Source of the DNA: a virus
Virus record (IMG/VR): IMGVR_UViG_3300011113_000008
Coordinates: 1 to 20,218 of that record
DNA: 20,218 bases
Strand: one strand, 5' to 3'
Both the position numbers and the translations under genes were made by a program. The notes under the pieces are model-generated. The model saw only the letters and a program-made list of their open reading frames with translations. It was not told the DNA's origin and ran no database searches. This document shows, one piece after another, positions 15,599 to 20,218 of the stretch (within the stretch, counting starts at the first letter, position 1; each line of letters starts with the position of its first letter).

Positions 15599-16683
15599 AC
15601 GAACCTCGCATTGTGTTGTTTACGCAGGCCCAGAGCAAACTCGTCCACCAAGGCGGTCTTGTCTGTGCAGGCATGGATTTCTGCGCTACTGATGTGGTCA
15701 AAGTTTTTGTCTGGGTCGCCGTTCACAAACTGTTTGCCATCTGCCATTTTGTAGATCACATTGTCATTTTGATCAAGGTCAACTGGATGGGCTGTCTTAG
15801 CAAGCAAGATGGGGATGTAGCGGTGATCATTGCAACCTTTTCGTTGCATTCCTTCTGACAAAACTGTGCTATGTGAAGCGCATGACCAAACTGCATTGCC
15901 ACCCAATTCAGGCGTGGCGTGAACGCATGAACGGCACGTTGGCATAGGGACATCTGTGCCGTGGCAAATAGCCTGGTAGTCGCAGAACTTGCACTCAAAC
16001 CAAGTTGGATCGGTAGACACTCCAACTGGCGGCTCGGGCGCGGTAATCACCGCCATTGCCTTGGCGACAATCTCCTGTGCCTCATCCTTGTTAAATTCTA
16101 TGCGCTCGGTGTAGATGTCATCATTGTCTTTGTTCACGACAAAGTAAAGCGCACGTTTACACCCATCTTCTCCAAACTCATCAATTGACCATTTCATGTA
16201 TATTTGCATCTGTGCGTAATGCTCTGGCTTGGCCTTCTTTACGCCATTTTTTTGCATATCTTTAAACATCTTGTCAGATGCGGTCTTGATCTCCAACAAG
16301 TGCGGAGACTTTGGCGCTTGCGGTAGGCCCGTGACAATGCCGTCCGCATTGCCTTGGAAATGATGGCCTGTGGTCGCTTCGGTGAATGACCACTGGCGGC
16401 CTGTGGCGGGGTTGAGTTGGTAGACAGTGCAGCCAATGCTTGCCAAGTCTGCATAAACTCTAGGTTCCTGCAAGTGACCAGACTGAAACACTCGGTAAAG
16501 CCTGCCAGAGAACTCGGCAGGCTTTGACCACCGGAAAGAGTACCAATGCTGGCGCAGGCAAGGCTTACCAATGCTTGATGCACCAAGGTAAGGTCTTTGT
16601 GCTTCTGAGCCATACTTTGCCTTGTAATGGGCAAAGATGGCATCAGCCACAGGATCAACAACTGATTGTGGAAGCAAGGCCAT
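15595..16683 (-). CDS. Cas4/RecB-like PD-(D/E)XK nuclease with probable Fe-S cluster
   Basis: A 362-residue nuclease. The PD-(D/E)XK core shows GNADG (D114), LLEIKT (E131, K133) and the helix HYAQMQIYM with a conserved Gln. A likely E73 lies in the first helix (SGHLQEPRVY). C42 in GKPCLRQ, together with C231-x2-C234-x5-C240, reproduces the split four-Cys pattern that holds a 4Fe-4S cluster in Cas4 and AddB. A second C4 set follows (C250-x2-C253-x14-C268-x15-C284) and may bind zinc. The start is ATG 16683, with AAGGAAAGG just upstream and one base after the DUF669 stop. A longer frame to 16833 only overlaps that gene. It probably resects DNA ends for the AAA_24 ATPase, like lambda exonuclease for Beta. 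Confidence 0.88.
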   Translation of the reverse strand: MALLPQSVVDPVADAIFAHYKAKYGSEAQRPYLGASSIGKPCLRQHWYSFRWSKPAEFSGRLYRVFQSGHLQEPRVYADLASIGCTVYQLNPATGRQWSFTEATTGHHFQGNADGIVTGLPQAPKSPHLLEIKTASDKMFKDMQKNGVKKAKPEHYAQMQIYMKWSIDEFGEDGCKRALYFVVNKDNDDIYTERIEFNKDEAQEIVAKAMAVITAPEPPVGVSTDPTWFECKFCDYQAICHGTDVPMPTCRSCVHATPELGGNAVWSCASHSTVLSEGMQRKGCNDHRYIPILLAKTAHPVDLDQNDNVIYKMADGKQFVNGDPDKNFDHISSAEIHACTDKTALVDEFALGLRKQHNARFV

Positions 16684-16684
16684 G

Positions 16685-17212
16685 TCAGCCTTTCCTTGCC
16701 CATGCGGGTGCTTTGGACTTGGCGGCCTCTTGCTCGGCGGTAGGCCATGCAACTGTGTCTGCCATCGTAGGCATAGGCGTTGGTGCAGTAGCTGGTGCAA
16801 CTGGTGCGCTGATGCCACCGCCTGCGGCCTCATAGCCCTTGATGTTGTTGCTTGCTTTGTAAATGCCTTGGGCCTCGCGCACAGTCACGTTGATGCGAAC
16901 TGGCTTGAAGTGCAGGGCGGCAGTGTCCATCAACTTGATCACGTTCACGGCATGGCAAAGCGCAGACAACTGGCTTTGGGCAATGCGTTGAGTATCTTCG
17001 TTGGCGTGACGGATGTTCAAGTTCTCCCAAACCTTGCGGCCTTTGTATTGTCCATCGAGGATTTCAAAGGTAAGTTTCAAGCCTTCGCCATTGCCAGACT
17101 TCAAAGGCTGCACATCAGATTCGGTGATGTGAGCCAAATAAGTTCCGGCAGGCAGTGGGCCTGTGGACTGTTGGGGAGCGACTTGGGATGCGTCAAAATT
17201 AAACTGAGCCAT
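16685..17212 (-). CDS. DUF669 protein, probable ssDNA-binding protein
   Basis: A 175-residue protein. Residues about 18-125 match DUF669 (PF05037) as I know it: LPAGTYLAHITESDVQPLKS, GEGLKLTFEILDGQYKGRKV, WENLNIRHANEDTQRIAQSQ and FKPVRINVTV. DUF669 genes sit beside recombinases and helicases in many phages and are thought to bind single-stranded DNA. The C-terminal 45 residues are Ala/Pro-rich and low complexity and end AWARKG, without the acidic tip of bacterial SSB. AGGAAA upstream supports the ATG. It lies 39 bases after the AAA_24 gene and one base before the nuclease start, which fits joint action on resected DNA. Confidence 0.85.
   Translation of the reverse strand: MAQFNFDASQVAPQQSTGPLPAGTYLAHITESDVQPLKSGNGEGLKLTFEILDGQYKGRKVWENLNIRHANEDTQRIAQSQLSALCHAVNVIKLMDTAALHFKPVRINVTVREAQGIYKASNNIKGYEAAGGGISAPVAPATAPTPMPTMADTVAWPTAEQEAAKSKAPAWARKG
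16689..16697 (-). promoter_or_regulatory. Ribosome binding site that fixes the nuclease start
   Basis: On the - strand AAGGAAAGG ends five bases before ATG 16683. It decides for this start over the longer frame that opens at 16833 inside the DUF669 gene. Confidence 0.72.
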
Positions 17213-17251
17213 GATAAATTTCCTAAAAAGTTAAGTTACGAACTGGGGTGA

Positions 17252-17998
17252 TCAAGACTGCGCTTGTGTAAGCGCTGCTTGGAATGCCGTCCAGTCAAGC
17301 GGCATATTTTGAAGGCCAAAGCGGTTGCCACCGCAATGAGCCGGATGAGGTTCAACGTGCAAGATGCGCTCGCCAGTTGTCGTGGCCTTGGTTTCTTTCT
17401 TAGAGAAACCTGCGTCTGTCTTGCTTGTAAAAATGCGGTAGCCTGCGTAGCCAATGACATCTGCCCACTCTTGCACTAGGCCAGCGGCTTTGTCGTGCAG
17501 TTTAAGGACATGGCTGTCATAGCCCTCGGTCAACGGGTCTTCTATGCGCTTGATCTTGTCGTGGGCAATCAGGATGATGCCCATGCCCTTGGCTGAACGC
17601 AGGACTTCTAGGCCAGACAACAGGTTACGCCATTCCTCGGCGGCGGCAACGTAGCCCTTGCCGAAGCCTGGTGCTTCAATGTTCTTCCAATTGTTCTGCT
17701 TGCACACATACTCTTGGATCATGGGTTCGAGCCAATCCAGACTGTCAATGAACAAGGTCTGGAAGTCATGCTTTTGGTTGATCAGCGTGTCGATGGCGGC
17801 ATAAACCTCGGGCAGGCTGGCAGCCAATGGGAAGGCGTTTGCGTCCACCGCATCAGCGCCGTCTTCAGTCAGGATGCCAATGGCGTTGGGAGCCATAGCC
17901 GCGAAAGTGGTCTTGCCAATCTTGCCTTGGCCCACCACCACAATCTTGGGTGAGCGTACACGTTTGGTTTTGGAGATGGATGATAGGTCGAATGCCAT
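17252..17998 (-). CDS. AAA_24 / Sak4-like recombination ATPase
   Basis: A 248-residue RecA-fold ATPase. Walker A is G23-QGKI-G28-K29-T30 and Walker B is TLFIDSLDWL with D85. MGIILIAHDKIKRIEDP (about 139-155) resembles the strand and sensor region after Walker B. It lacks the extra domains of full RecA. Proteins of this kind (PF13479) include the Sak4 group of phage single-strand annealing or recombination proteins, which work with an SSB and an exonuclease. Here the next two genes are DUF669 and a Cas4-like nuclease, which supports that role. The gene is one base from its upstream neighbour and probably translated by coupling; only a weak GAAAG lies before the ATG. Confidence 0.88.
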   Translation of the reverse strand: MAFDLSSISKTKRVRSPKIVVVGQGKIGKTTFAAMAPNAIGILTEDGADAVDANAFPLAASLPEVYAAIDTLINQKHDFQTLFIDSLDWLEPMIQEYVCKQNNWKNIEAPGFGKGYVAAAEEWRNLLSGLEVLRSAKGMGIILIAHDKIKRIEDPLTEGYDSHVLKLHDKAAGLVQEWADVIGYAGYRIFTSKTDAGFSKKETKATTTGERILHVEPHPAHCGGNRFGLQNMPLDWTAFQAALTQAQS

Positions 17999-17999
17999 G

Positions 18000-18368
18000 T
18001 TAGTCTTTCAAGTCAATGGATGGTTTTGCGGGTTTGCTGGTGATGAACACTGCTGCCTTGTTGTAGGCAGAAGAGTCAATTTCGGAGAGGGATCGCAGAT
18101 AAGCCAAATTAACTTCTGCTTTCCAACGAAAGGCTTTTTGTGCATTGGTAGGCAGATCGTCATAGTCGGCGGCTAGGCGGTCGGTATCTACTGCTCGGGT
18201 CAGTTTCCAAGTGATGGTGAAGTCTTCATCTTGGTGTGTGCCTTCGCCATTCTCAGGCTTGGCAAATTGGTCGGTGATCAGGCTTTCAATGCGAAGGCGC
18301 TCGGCCTTGGCATCAGTCTCGGCTTGCTTGGCTTTGCGTAGTAAGGTTGCCAGTTCAGAGATCGTCAT
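18000..18368 (-). CDS. Hypothetical protein, 122 aa, in the recombination operon
   Basis: The frame can be opened at 18410, but ATG 18368 has GAGGA eight to ten bases upstream and overlaps the previous gene by only 14 bases, so it is chosen. Residues 1-35 are a charged helix with coiled-coil character (ELATLLRKAKQAETDAKAER). The rest has a strand TITWKLTRAVDTD, a helix-rich part LPTNAQKAFRWKAEV and an end VFITSKPAKPSIDLKD. I know similar proteins next to Sak4-type genes in phages but not their function. A structural or regulatory partner of the ATPase immediately downstream is possible. Confidence 0.72.
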   Translation of the reverse strand: MTISELATLLRKAKQAETDAKAERLRIESLITDQFAKPENGEGTHQDEDFTITWKLTRAVDTDRLAADYDDLPTNAQKAFRWKAEVNLAYLRSLSEIDSSAYNKAAVFITSKPAKPSIDLKD

Positions 18369-18630
18369 TTTTGTAGTCCTCAAGTGCTGTGGTTGTGATG
18401 TGGTCAACAAGGCCCTGCAAGATCAAGTGACCAATGTCTATGTCTGTGCCTTTGATGTAAGCGCTGACAAGTTCCATAGTTTCGGCGTAGTCAGGCTCAT
18501 CAGGTAAGCCACGGCTATCGAGTGAGCCAATTTCTTCTGGGATGTACTCCAAGTGGCAGACCAAATCGACACCTTCGAGTTCGCACTCAAACTCAATGAT
18601 TCCTTGGGGGCAGGCGGGTGTGGGGTTCAT
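18355..18630 (-). CDS. Strongly acidic protein, 91 aa
   Basis: By my count 21 of 91 residues are Asp or Glu against three Lys/Arg, so the net charge is near -18. The N-terminal half is beta-prone with alternating residues (IIEFECELEGVDLVCHLEYI). Then come PEEIGSLDSRGLPDEPDYAE and a helical end GHLILQGLVDHI with EDYKNDDL. Cys at 7, 16 and 25. GGAGAG lies before the ATG, and the start overlaps the stop of the 37-residue gene by ATGA. I recognise the layout from small phage proteins of unknown function. The charge would fit a DNA mimic or a binder of basic proteins, but that is speculation. Confidence 0.72.
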   Translation of the reverse strand: MNPTPACPQGIIEFECELEGVDLVCHLEYIPEEIGSLDSRGLPDEPDYAETMELVSAYIKGTDIDIGHLILQGLVDHITTTALEDYKNDDL

Positions 18631-18740
18631 TCAGCTCTCCTACATTGTTTGTTGCAGGCTGGGTTGTGTTTGGACTGACATACGCCAAGAATTTCACAGC
18701 GTGTCAATTTAGGTTTGATAGGTATCAAAACTGATTTCAT
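18627..18740 (-). CDS. 37-residue Cys-rich protein, probable zinc knuckle
   Basis: A very short frame joined by four-base ATGA overlaps at both ends: its ATG lies in the stop of the 47-residue gene and its TGA in the start of the 91-residue gene. It encodes 37 residues: a hydrophobic and basic start MKSVLIPIKPKLTR, then C15-x5-C21-x7-C29-x3-C33 and a basic tail RRAE. Four Cys at these spacings in so short a protein suggest one bound zinc ion. GGTGG ten bases upstream may serve as ribosome site. It could bind nucleic acid or a partner protein. The two-sided coupling is the main support, since such overlaps are unlikely by chance. Confidence 0.68.
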   Translation of the reverse strand: MKSVLIPIKPKLTRCEILGVCQSKHNPACNKQCRRAE

Positions 18741-18880
18741 GTTGACCACCATGCAACCAGTAAGGCGGCCAAGCTGATGCCAATGGCAAGGGCGGTGAGA
18801 AGGTCAAGTCCTGCTTCTGCGCAGGCGGTTAGCCTGGCGCTCTTGACTTCAGGGTAGTGGAAATGTTTATGGTGTTTCAT
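18737..18880 (-). CDS. 47-residue single-transmembrane protein
   Basis: Encodes 47 residues: a His-rich and basic start MKHHKHFHYPEVKSARLT, then one hydrophobic helix from about 25 to 45 (LDLLTALAIGISLAALLVAW), ending WST. The basic start should stay inside, with the C-terminus out. Its TGA overlaps the next ATG by four bases. The ATG lies 13 bases after a strong hairpin and has only a weak ribosome site (GAAAG). A small membrane protein expressed early could alter the host membrane or exclude other phages, but this is a guess. The His-rich tip (H3, H4, H6, H8) could bind a metal. Confidence 0.62.
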   Translation of the reverse strand: MKHHKHFHYPEVKSARLTACAEAGLDLLTALAIGISLAALLVAWWST

Positions 18881-18892
18881 GTTGTGCTTTCG

Positions 18893-18906
18893 GGGGCCGA
18901 AGCCCC
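18893..18906 (-). terminator. C(UUCG)G hairpin, possible attenuator or mRNA stabiliser
   Basis: On the - strand the sequence reads GGGGC-TTCG-GCCCC: a five-pair GC stem closed by the very stable C(UUCG)G tetraloop, with one more possible C:G pair outside. It starts 10 bases after the stop of the 126-residue gene and ends 12 bases before the ATG of the 47-residue gene. No run of T follows, so it is not a normal intrinsic terminator. It may limit readthrough, protect the 3' end of the first message, or mark an RNA cleavage product. Confidence 0.6.
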
Positions 18907-18916
18907 GTGGATTGGA

Positions 18917-19297
18917 TTAGGCTGCGGCTTTCTCAGCAAATAAGCGTGTGGCTTCTGTGCCCTGATCAACGTAAGAGTCAGAACCATAAGCAGGATCAAT
19001 TTCGTACCAAAAAGATGGTGATAATGTTTTACCAGCTTTGAGAGAAGCGTTGACGCGAATAGCCAACTTGCTGGCTTTAGCTTTCGCTTGATCGCGCATA
19101 TCGGGAAAATAAGAATCGCCAGACTCAGGGCAAACAACTTCTTGAGTGCCATTAAAAGTGGCTTGATGACGGAAGCGGCGACCGGCTTCGTTTTCAATCA
19201 CAACGTAATACTGTTCGGCGATGAAGGGCTGACCATCGCATGAAAAACCGGCGTTGTATAAATCGCTCCATGGATAAGCTGTGTAAGTTGTGTTCAT
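18917..19297 (-). CDS. Hypothetical protein, 126 aa, first gene of the leftward operon
   Basis: A 126-residue protein, probably cytoplasmic. It starts MNTTYTAYPWSDLYNAGFSC and has a beta-rich part (AEQYYVVIENEAGRRFRHQA). Then come YFPDMRDQAKAKASKLAIRV, and an acidic, aromatic end (SFWYEIDPAYGSDSYVDQGT) with an Ala-rich tip. AAGGAAA lies nine bases before the ATG. It is the first gene after the leftward promoter, so it should be made early and in quantity. I have seen similar proteins in phage early regions but know no function. It could act on the host during takeover, by position only. A strong hairpin follows its stop. Confidence 0.75.
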   Translation of the reverse strand: MNTTYTAYPWSDLYNAGFSCDGQPFIAEQYYVVIENEAGRRFRHQATFNGTQEVVCPESGDSYFPDMRDQAKAKASKLAIRVNASLKAGKTLSPSFWYEIDPAYGSDSYVDQGTEATRLFAEKAAA

Positions 19298-19362
19298 TTT
19301 GTGTTTCCTTTATGGCCTTTCGGCGTGATGGACAGAGAACCAATTTCCCTGCCACGCTTTGA

Positions 19363-19390
19363 ATTCTAGCGAGTTGCTAGATGTTGTCAA
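19363..19390 (-). promoter_or_regulatory. Leftward sigma70-type promoter for the early operon
   Basis: Read on the - strand: -35 TTGACA (19390-19385, perfect consensus), a 16-base spacer, -10 TAGAAT (19368-19363, five of six). Transcription would start near 19356, about 60 bases before the ATG of the first operon gene. GCTAGA copies cover its -10 box and lie in its spacer, so a bound repressor would block it. Confidence 0.75.
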
Positions 19391-19411
19391 GCCCTTTGCT
19401 AGAATTATTTT
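19384..19411 (+). promoter_or_regulatory. Possible rightward promoter for the HTH-primase pair
   Basis: TTGTCA (19384-19389, five of six), 16 bases, TATTTT (19406-19411, four of six). Its -35 box overlaps that of the leftward promoter almost exactly because TTGTCAA is near-palindromic. An alternative is an extended -10 TGCTAGAAT at 19397-19405 without a good -35. Either way a GCTAGA copy lies in the promoter. The choice between them is not settled. Confidence 0.5.
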
Positions 19412-19416
19412 CATAG

Positions 19417-19686
19417 GTGTTTTCCCTATTGCCAAAAGAATCTATCAATGTGCTAGAGTGGATAGCTATGAACACACAAATACCACCAGATGAGCGCCGA
19501 CAACTGGCAGAAAAAGTTGGCATCAATGAGCAGTACCTTTACCAATGTCTCACTGGCAGGCGAGAAATGTCAGCTTGGGAGGCCGTTCGGGTAGAACAGG
19601 CCAGTGAGGGCAGGCTTACTCGGCAGATGGTGTGCCAGGGCAGTTGGCAGTCTATTTGGCCAGAACTTGTGGAGGCCAAAGCATGA
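19417..19686 (+). CDS. YdaS/Cro-like helix-turn-helix transcriptional regulator
   Basis: A small DNA-binding protein, up to 89 residues from GTG 19417. The HTH is DERRQLAEKVGINEQYLYQC followed by LTGRREMSAWEAVRVEQASE, then LTRQMVCQGSWQSIWPEL. The pattern L-A-x-x-x-G-x-x-x-x-Y-L, T-G-R-R, A-V-x-x-E-x-A-S and a closing W-P-E-L is that of the YdaS/Cro group. The start is uncertain: ATG 19468 would remove VLEWIAMNTQ, whose helix seems to belong to the family, while GTG 19417 lies almost at the predicted transcription start. TTG 19429 or GTG 19450 are alternatives. The stop overlaps the primase ATG (ATGA). It probably controls the divergent promoters, as its gene lies beside repeated operator-like sites. 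Confidence 0.82.
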   Translation: MFSLLPKESINVLEWIAMNTQIPPDERRQLAEKVGINEQYLYQCLTGRREMSAWEAVRVEQASEGRLTRQMVCQGSWQSIWPELVEAKA

Positions 19687-20218
19687 GCAGTCTTACATCT
19701 ATTTTCCCCAACGGCTTCGCAGCTGCCACAGAATCGCAAGACCTAATCAACCCTGAAGAGGGGTTCAGGAAGCACTGTGAGGCATCTGGCCTGCTGATCA
19801 AGGAGATCATCGCAGATGGTGAGATTCACAGGGTGGCTCATGTGTCGAGCAAGAAGGGTGCGCTTGATGGTTGGTACATCTTGCACTCCAGTGGCAAAGT
19901 GCCTGTGGGCATTGCAGGCTGTTGGAAGGAGCCAGTGTTTGAGAGTAAATGGATAGCAGACACTGGCAGGCAAATGTCTTTTACTGAGCGCTTTGAGCAT
20001 GACAAGTGGTTGGTAGAGGTGAAAGCCAAGAAGGATGCTGACAGGTTGGCATCGCAGGCGGTGGCTGCCGAACGTGCAGAGGATGAGGTAGTGACGTATG
20101 CAGATGCGTCTGACGATCATCCTTACCTTGTCAGGAAGCACGTTGGGGCGCATGGGATCAAGATTGACAGGGCAGGCAGGCTGGTTGTGCCTGTGATCAA
20201 TCAAGCAGGGGAAATTCT
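19683..20218 (+). CDS. Toprim-type DNA primase/helicase, N-terminal part (runs off window)
   Basis: An open frame of 178 codons with no stop before the right edge. GGAGG at 19671-19675, seven bases before ATG 19683, and the ATGA overlap with the HTH gene fix the start. Residues about 25-115 form an N-terminal domain with KHCEASGLLIKEIIADGEIH and GALDGWYILHSSGKVPVGIA, then a charged helix (115-135). The end HPYLVRKHVGAHGIKIDRAG and RLVVPVINQAGEI is the stretch that precedes the Toprim domain in phage and plasmid TraC-like primases. The Toprim active-site residues and any helicase domain lie outside the window. It would make RNA primers for phage replication and is read rightward under control of the HTH switch. 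Confidence 0.85.
   Translation, partial: MSSLTSIFPNGFAAATESQDLINPEEGFRKHCEASGLLIKEIIADGEIHRVAHVSSKKGALDGWYILHSSGKVPVGIAGCWKEPVFESKWIADTGRQMSFTERFEHDKWLVEVKAKKDADRLASQAVAAERAEDEVVTYADASDDHPYLVRKHVGAHGIKIDRAGRLVVPVINQAGEI

Larger units (their letters stand above)
19362..19457. repeat. Operator-like cluster of four GCTAGA sites
   Basis: GCTAGA occurs on the - strand at 19365-19370 and on the + strand at 19376-19381, 19398-19403 and 19452-19457. The CTAG cores are 11, 22 and 54 bases apart, close to one, two and five helical turns. The first and third copies extend to a perfect 9-bp inverted repeat (AATTCTAGC at 19362-19370 and GCTAGAATT at 19398-19406). The sites cover both promoters and the region just before the HTH ATG at 19468. 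The natural ligand is the HTH protein encoded to the right. Confidence 0.55.

Noticed and set aside
16684-16833. Longer N-terminus for the Cas4-like nuclease (412 residues)
   Set aside because: The added 50 residues lie inside the DUF669 gene in another frame, are low complexity, and the ATG at 16683 has its own strong ribosome site.
16637-17251. 204-codon + strand open frame opposite the DUF669 gene
   Set aside because: The DUF669 match and the coupled - strand layout explain the region; the + frame product is Cys/Trp/His-rich in the way of a shadow frame.
19298-19470. Phage attachment site or integrase region
   Set aside because: No integrase or excisionase gene and no tRNA-like segment are visible; the inverted repeats are better explained as promoter and operator elements.
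1-20218. CRISPR array, tRNA or rRNA gene
   Set aside because: No regularly spaced direct repeats with unique spacers and no tRNA cloverleaf or rRNA stretch were noticed by eye on either strand; a tRNAscan or covariance search was not possible here.

Overview
The window is a piece of a tailed double-stranded DNA phage or prophage (Caudoviricetes). It has tail, virion-interior and lysis genes on the + strand, a long recombination and replication operon on the - strand, and a divergent regulatory region followed by a primase-like gene at the right end. I see no cellular housekeeping genes, rRNA, tRNA, IS element or CRISPR array. The DUF7483-type fibre protein, the Phage_tail_APC protein, the GTA-type three-TM holin and the DUF669 / AAA_24 / Cas4-like nuclease / helicase set suggest a phage of an aquatic Gram-negative bacterium, possibly a freshwater Betaproteobacterium. 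That host guess is an inference from gene flavour, not from a marker gene.

Positions 1-13062 (+) read as one tightly packed late unit. It starts with the C-terminal end of a tail protein (2-205), then a GIY-YIG homing endonuclease (205-798), a DUF7483-like fibre protein (801-2783), a second GIY-YIG endonuclease (2786-3445) and a tail-assembly-chaperone-like protein (3445-3939). Three large, probably virion-interior proteins follow (3949-10773). The first of these carries an N-terminal domain with the conserved blocks of an SGNH/GDSL hydrolase. The lysis region (10775-13062) holds a 31-residue single-TM peptide, a small exported protein, a coiled-coil protein, a single-TM protein with a C-terminal domain, a three-TM holin and a GH24 lysozyme.

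Positions 13052-19297 (-) form one convergent operon read leftward from a promoter near 19363-19390. In order of transcription it holds: a 126-aa leader-gene protein; a 47-aa TM protein and a 37-aa Cys-rich protein, both too short to be found by a normal ORF cutoff; a very acidic 91-aa protein; a 122-aa protein; an AAA_24/Sak4-like ATPase; a DUF669 protein; a Cas4-like PD-(D/E)XK nuclease with a probable Fe-S cluster; a 63-aa protein; a superfamily 2 helicase with a zinc ribbon; and four small proteins. Together this looks like a phage recombination and replication kit: nuclease to resect, ATPase to anneal or recombine, DUF669 to bind single strands, helicase to open or migrate DNA.

Positions 19298-19467 are a compact switch. 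Two divergent promoters share overlapping -35 boxes, and four copies of GCTAGA lie 11, 22 and 54 bp apart. To the right lie a YdaS/Cro-like HTH gene (19417-19686) and, coupled by an ATGA overlap, the start of a Toprim-type primase/helicase gene that runs off the window. No integrase is visible, so whether the phage is temperate cannot be decided here. The - strand operon looks visibly more GC-rich than the late genes and the endonucleases, which fits mosaic origin.
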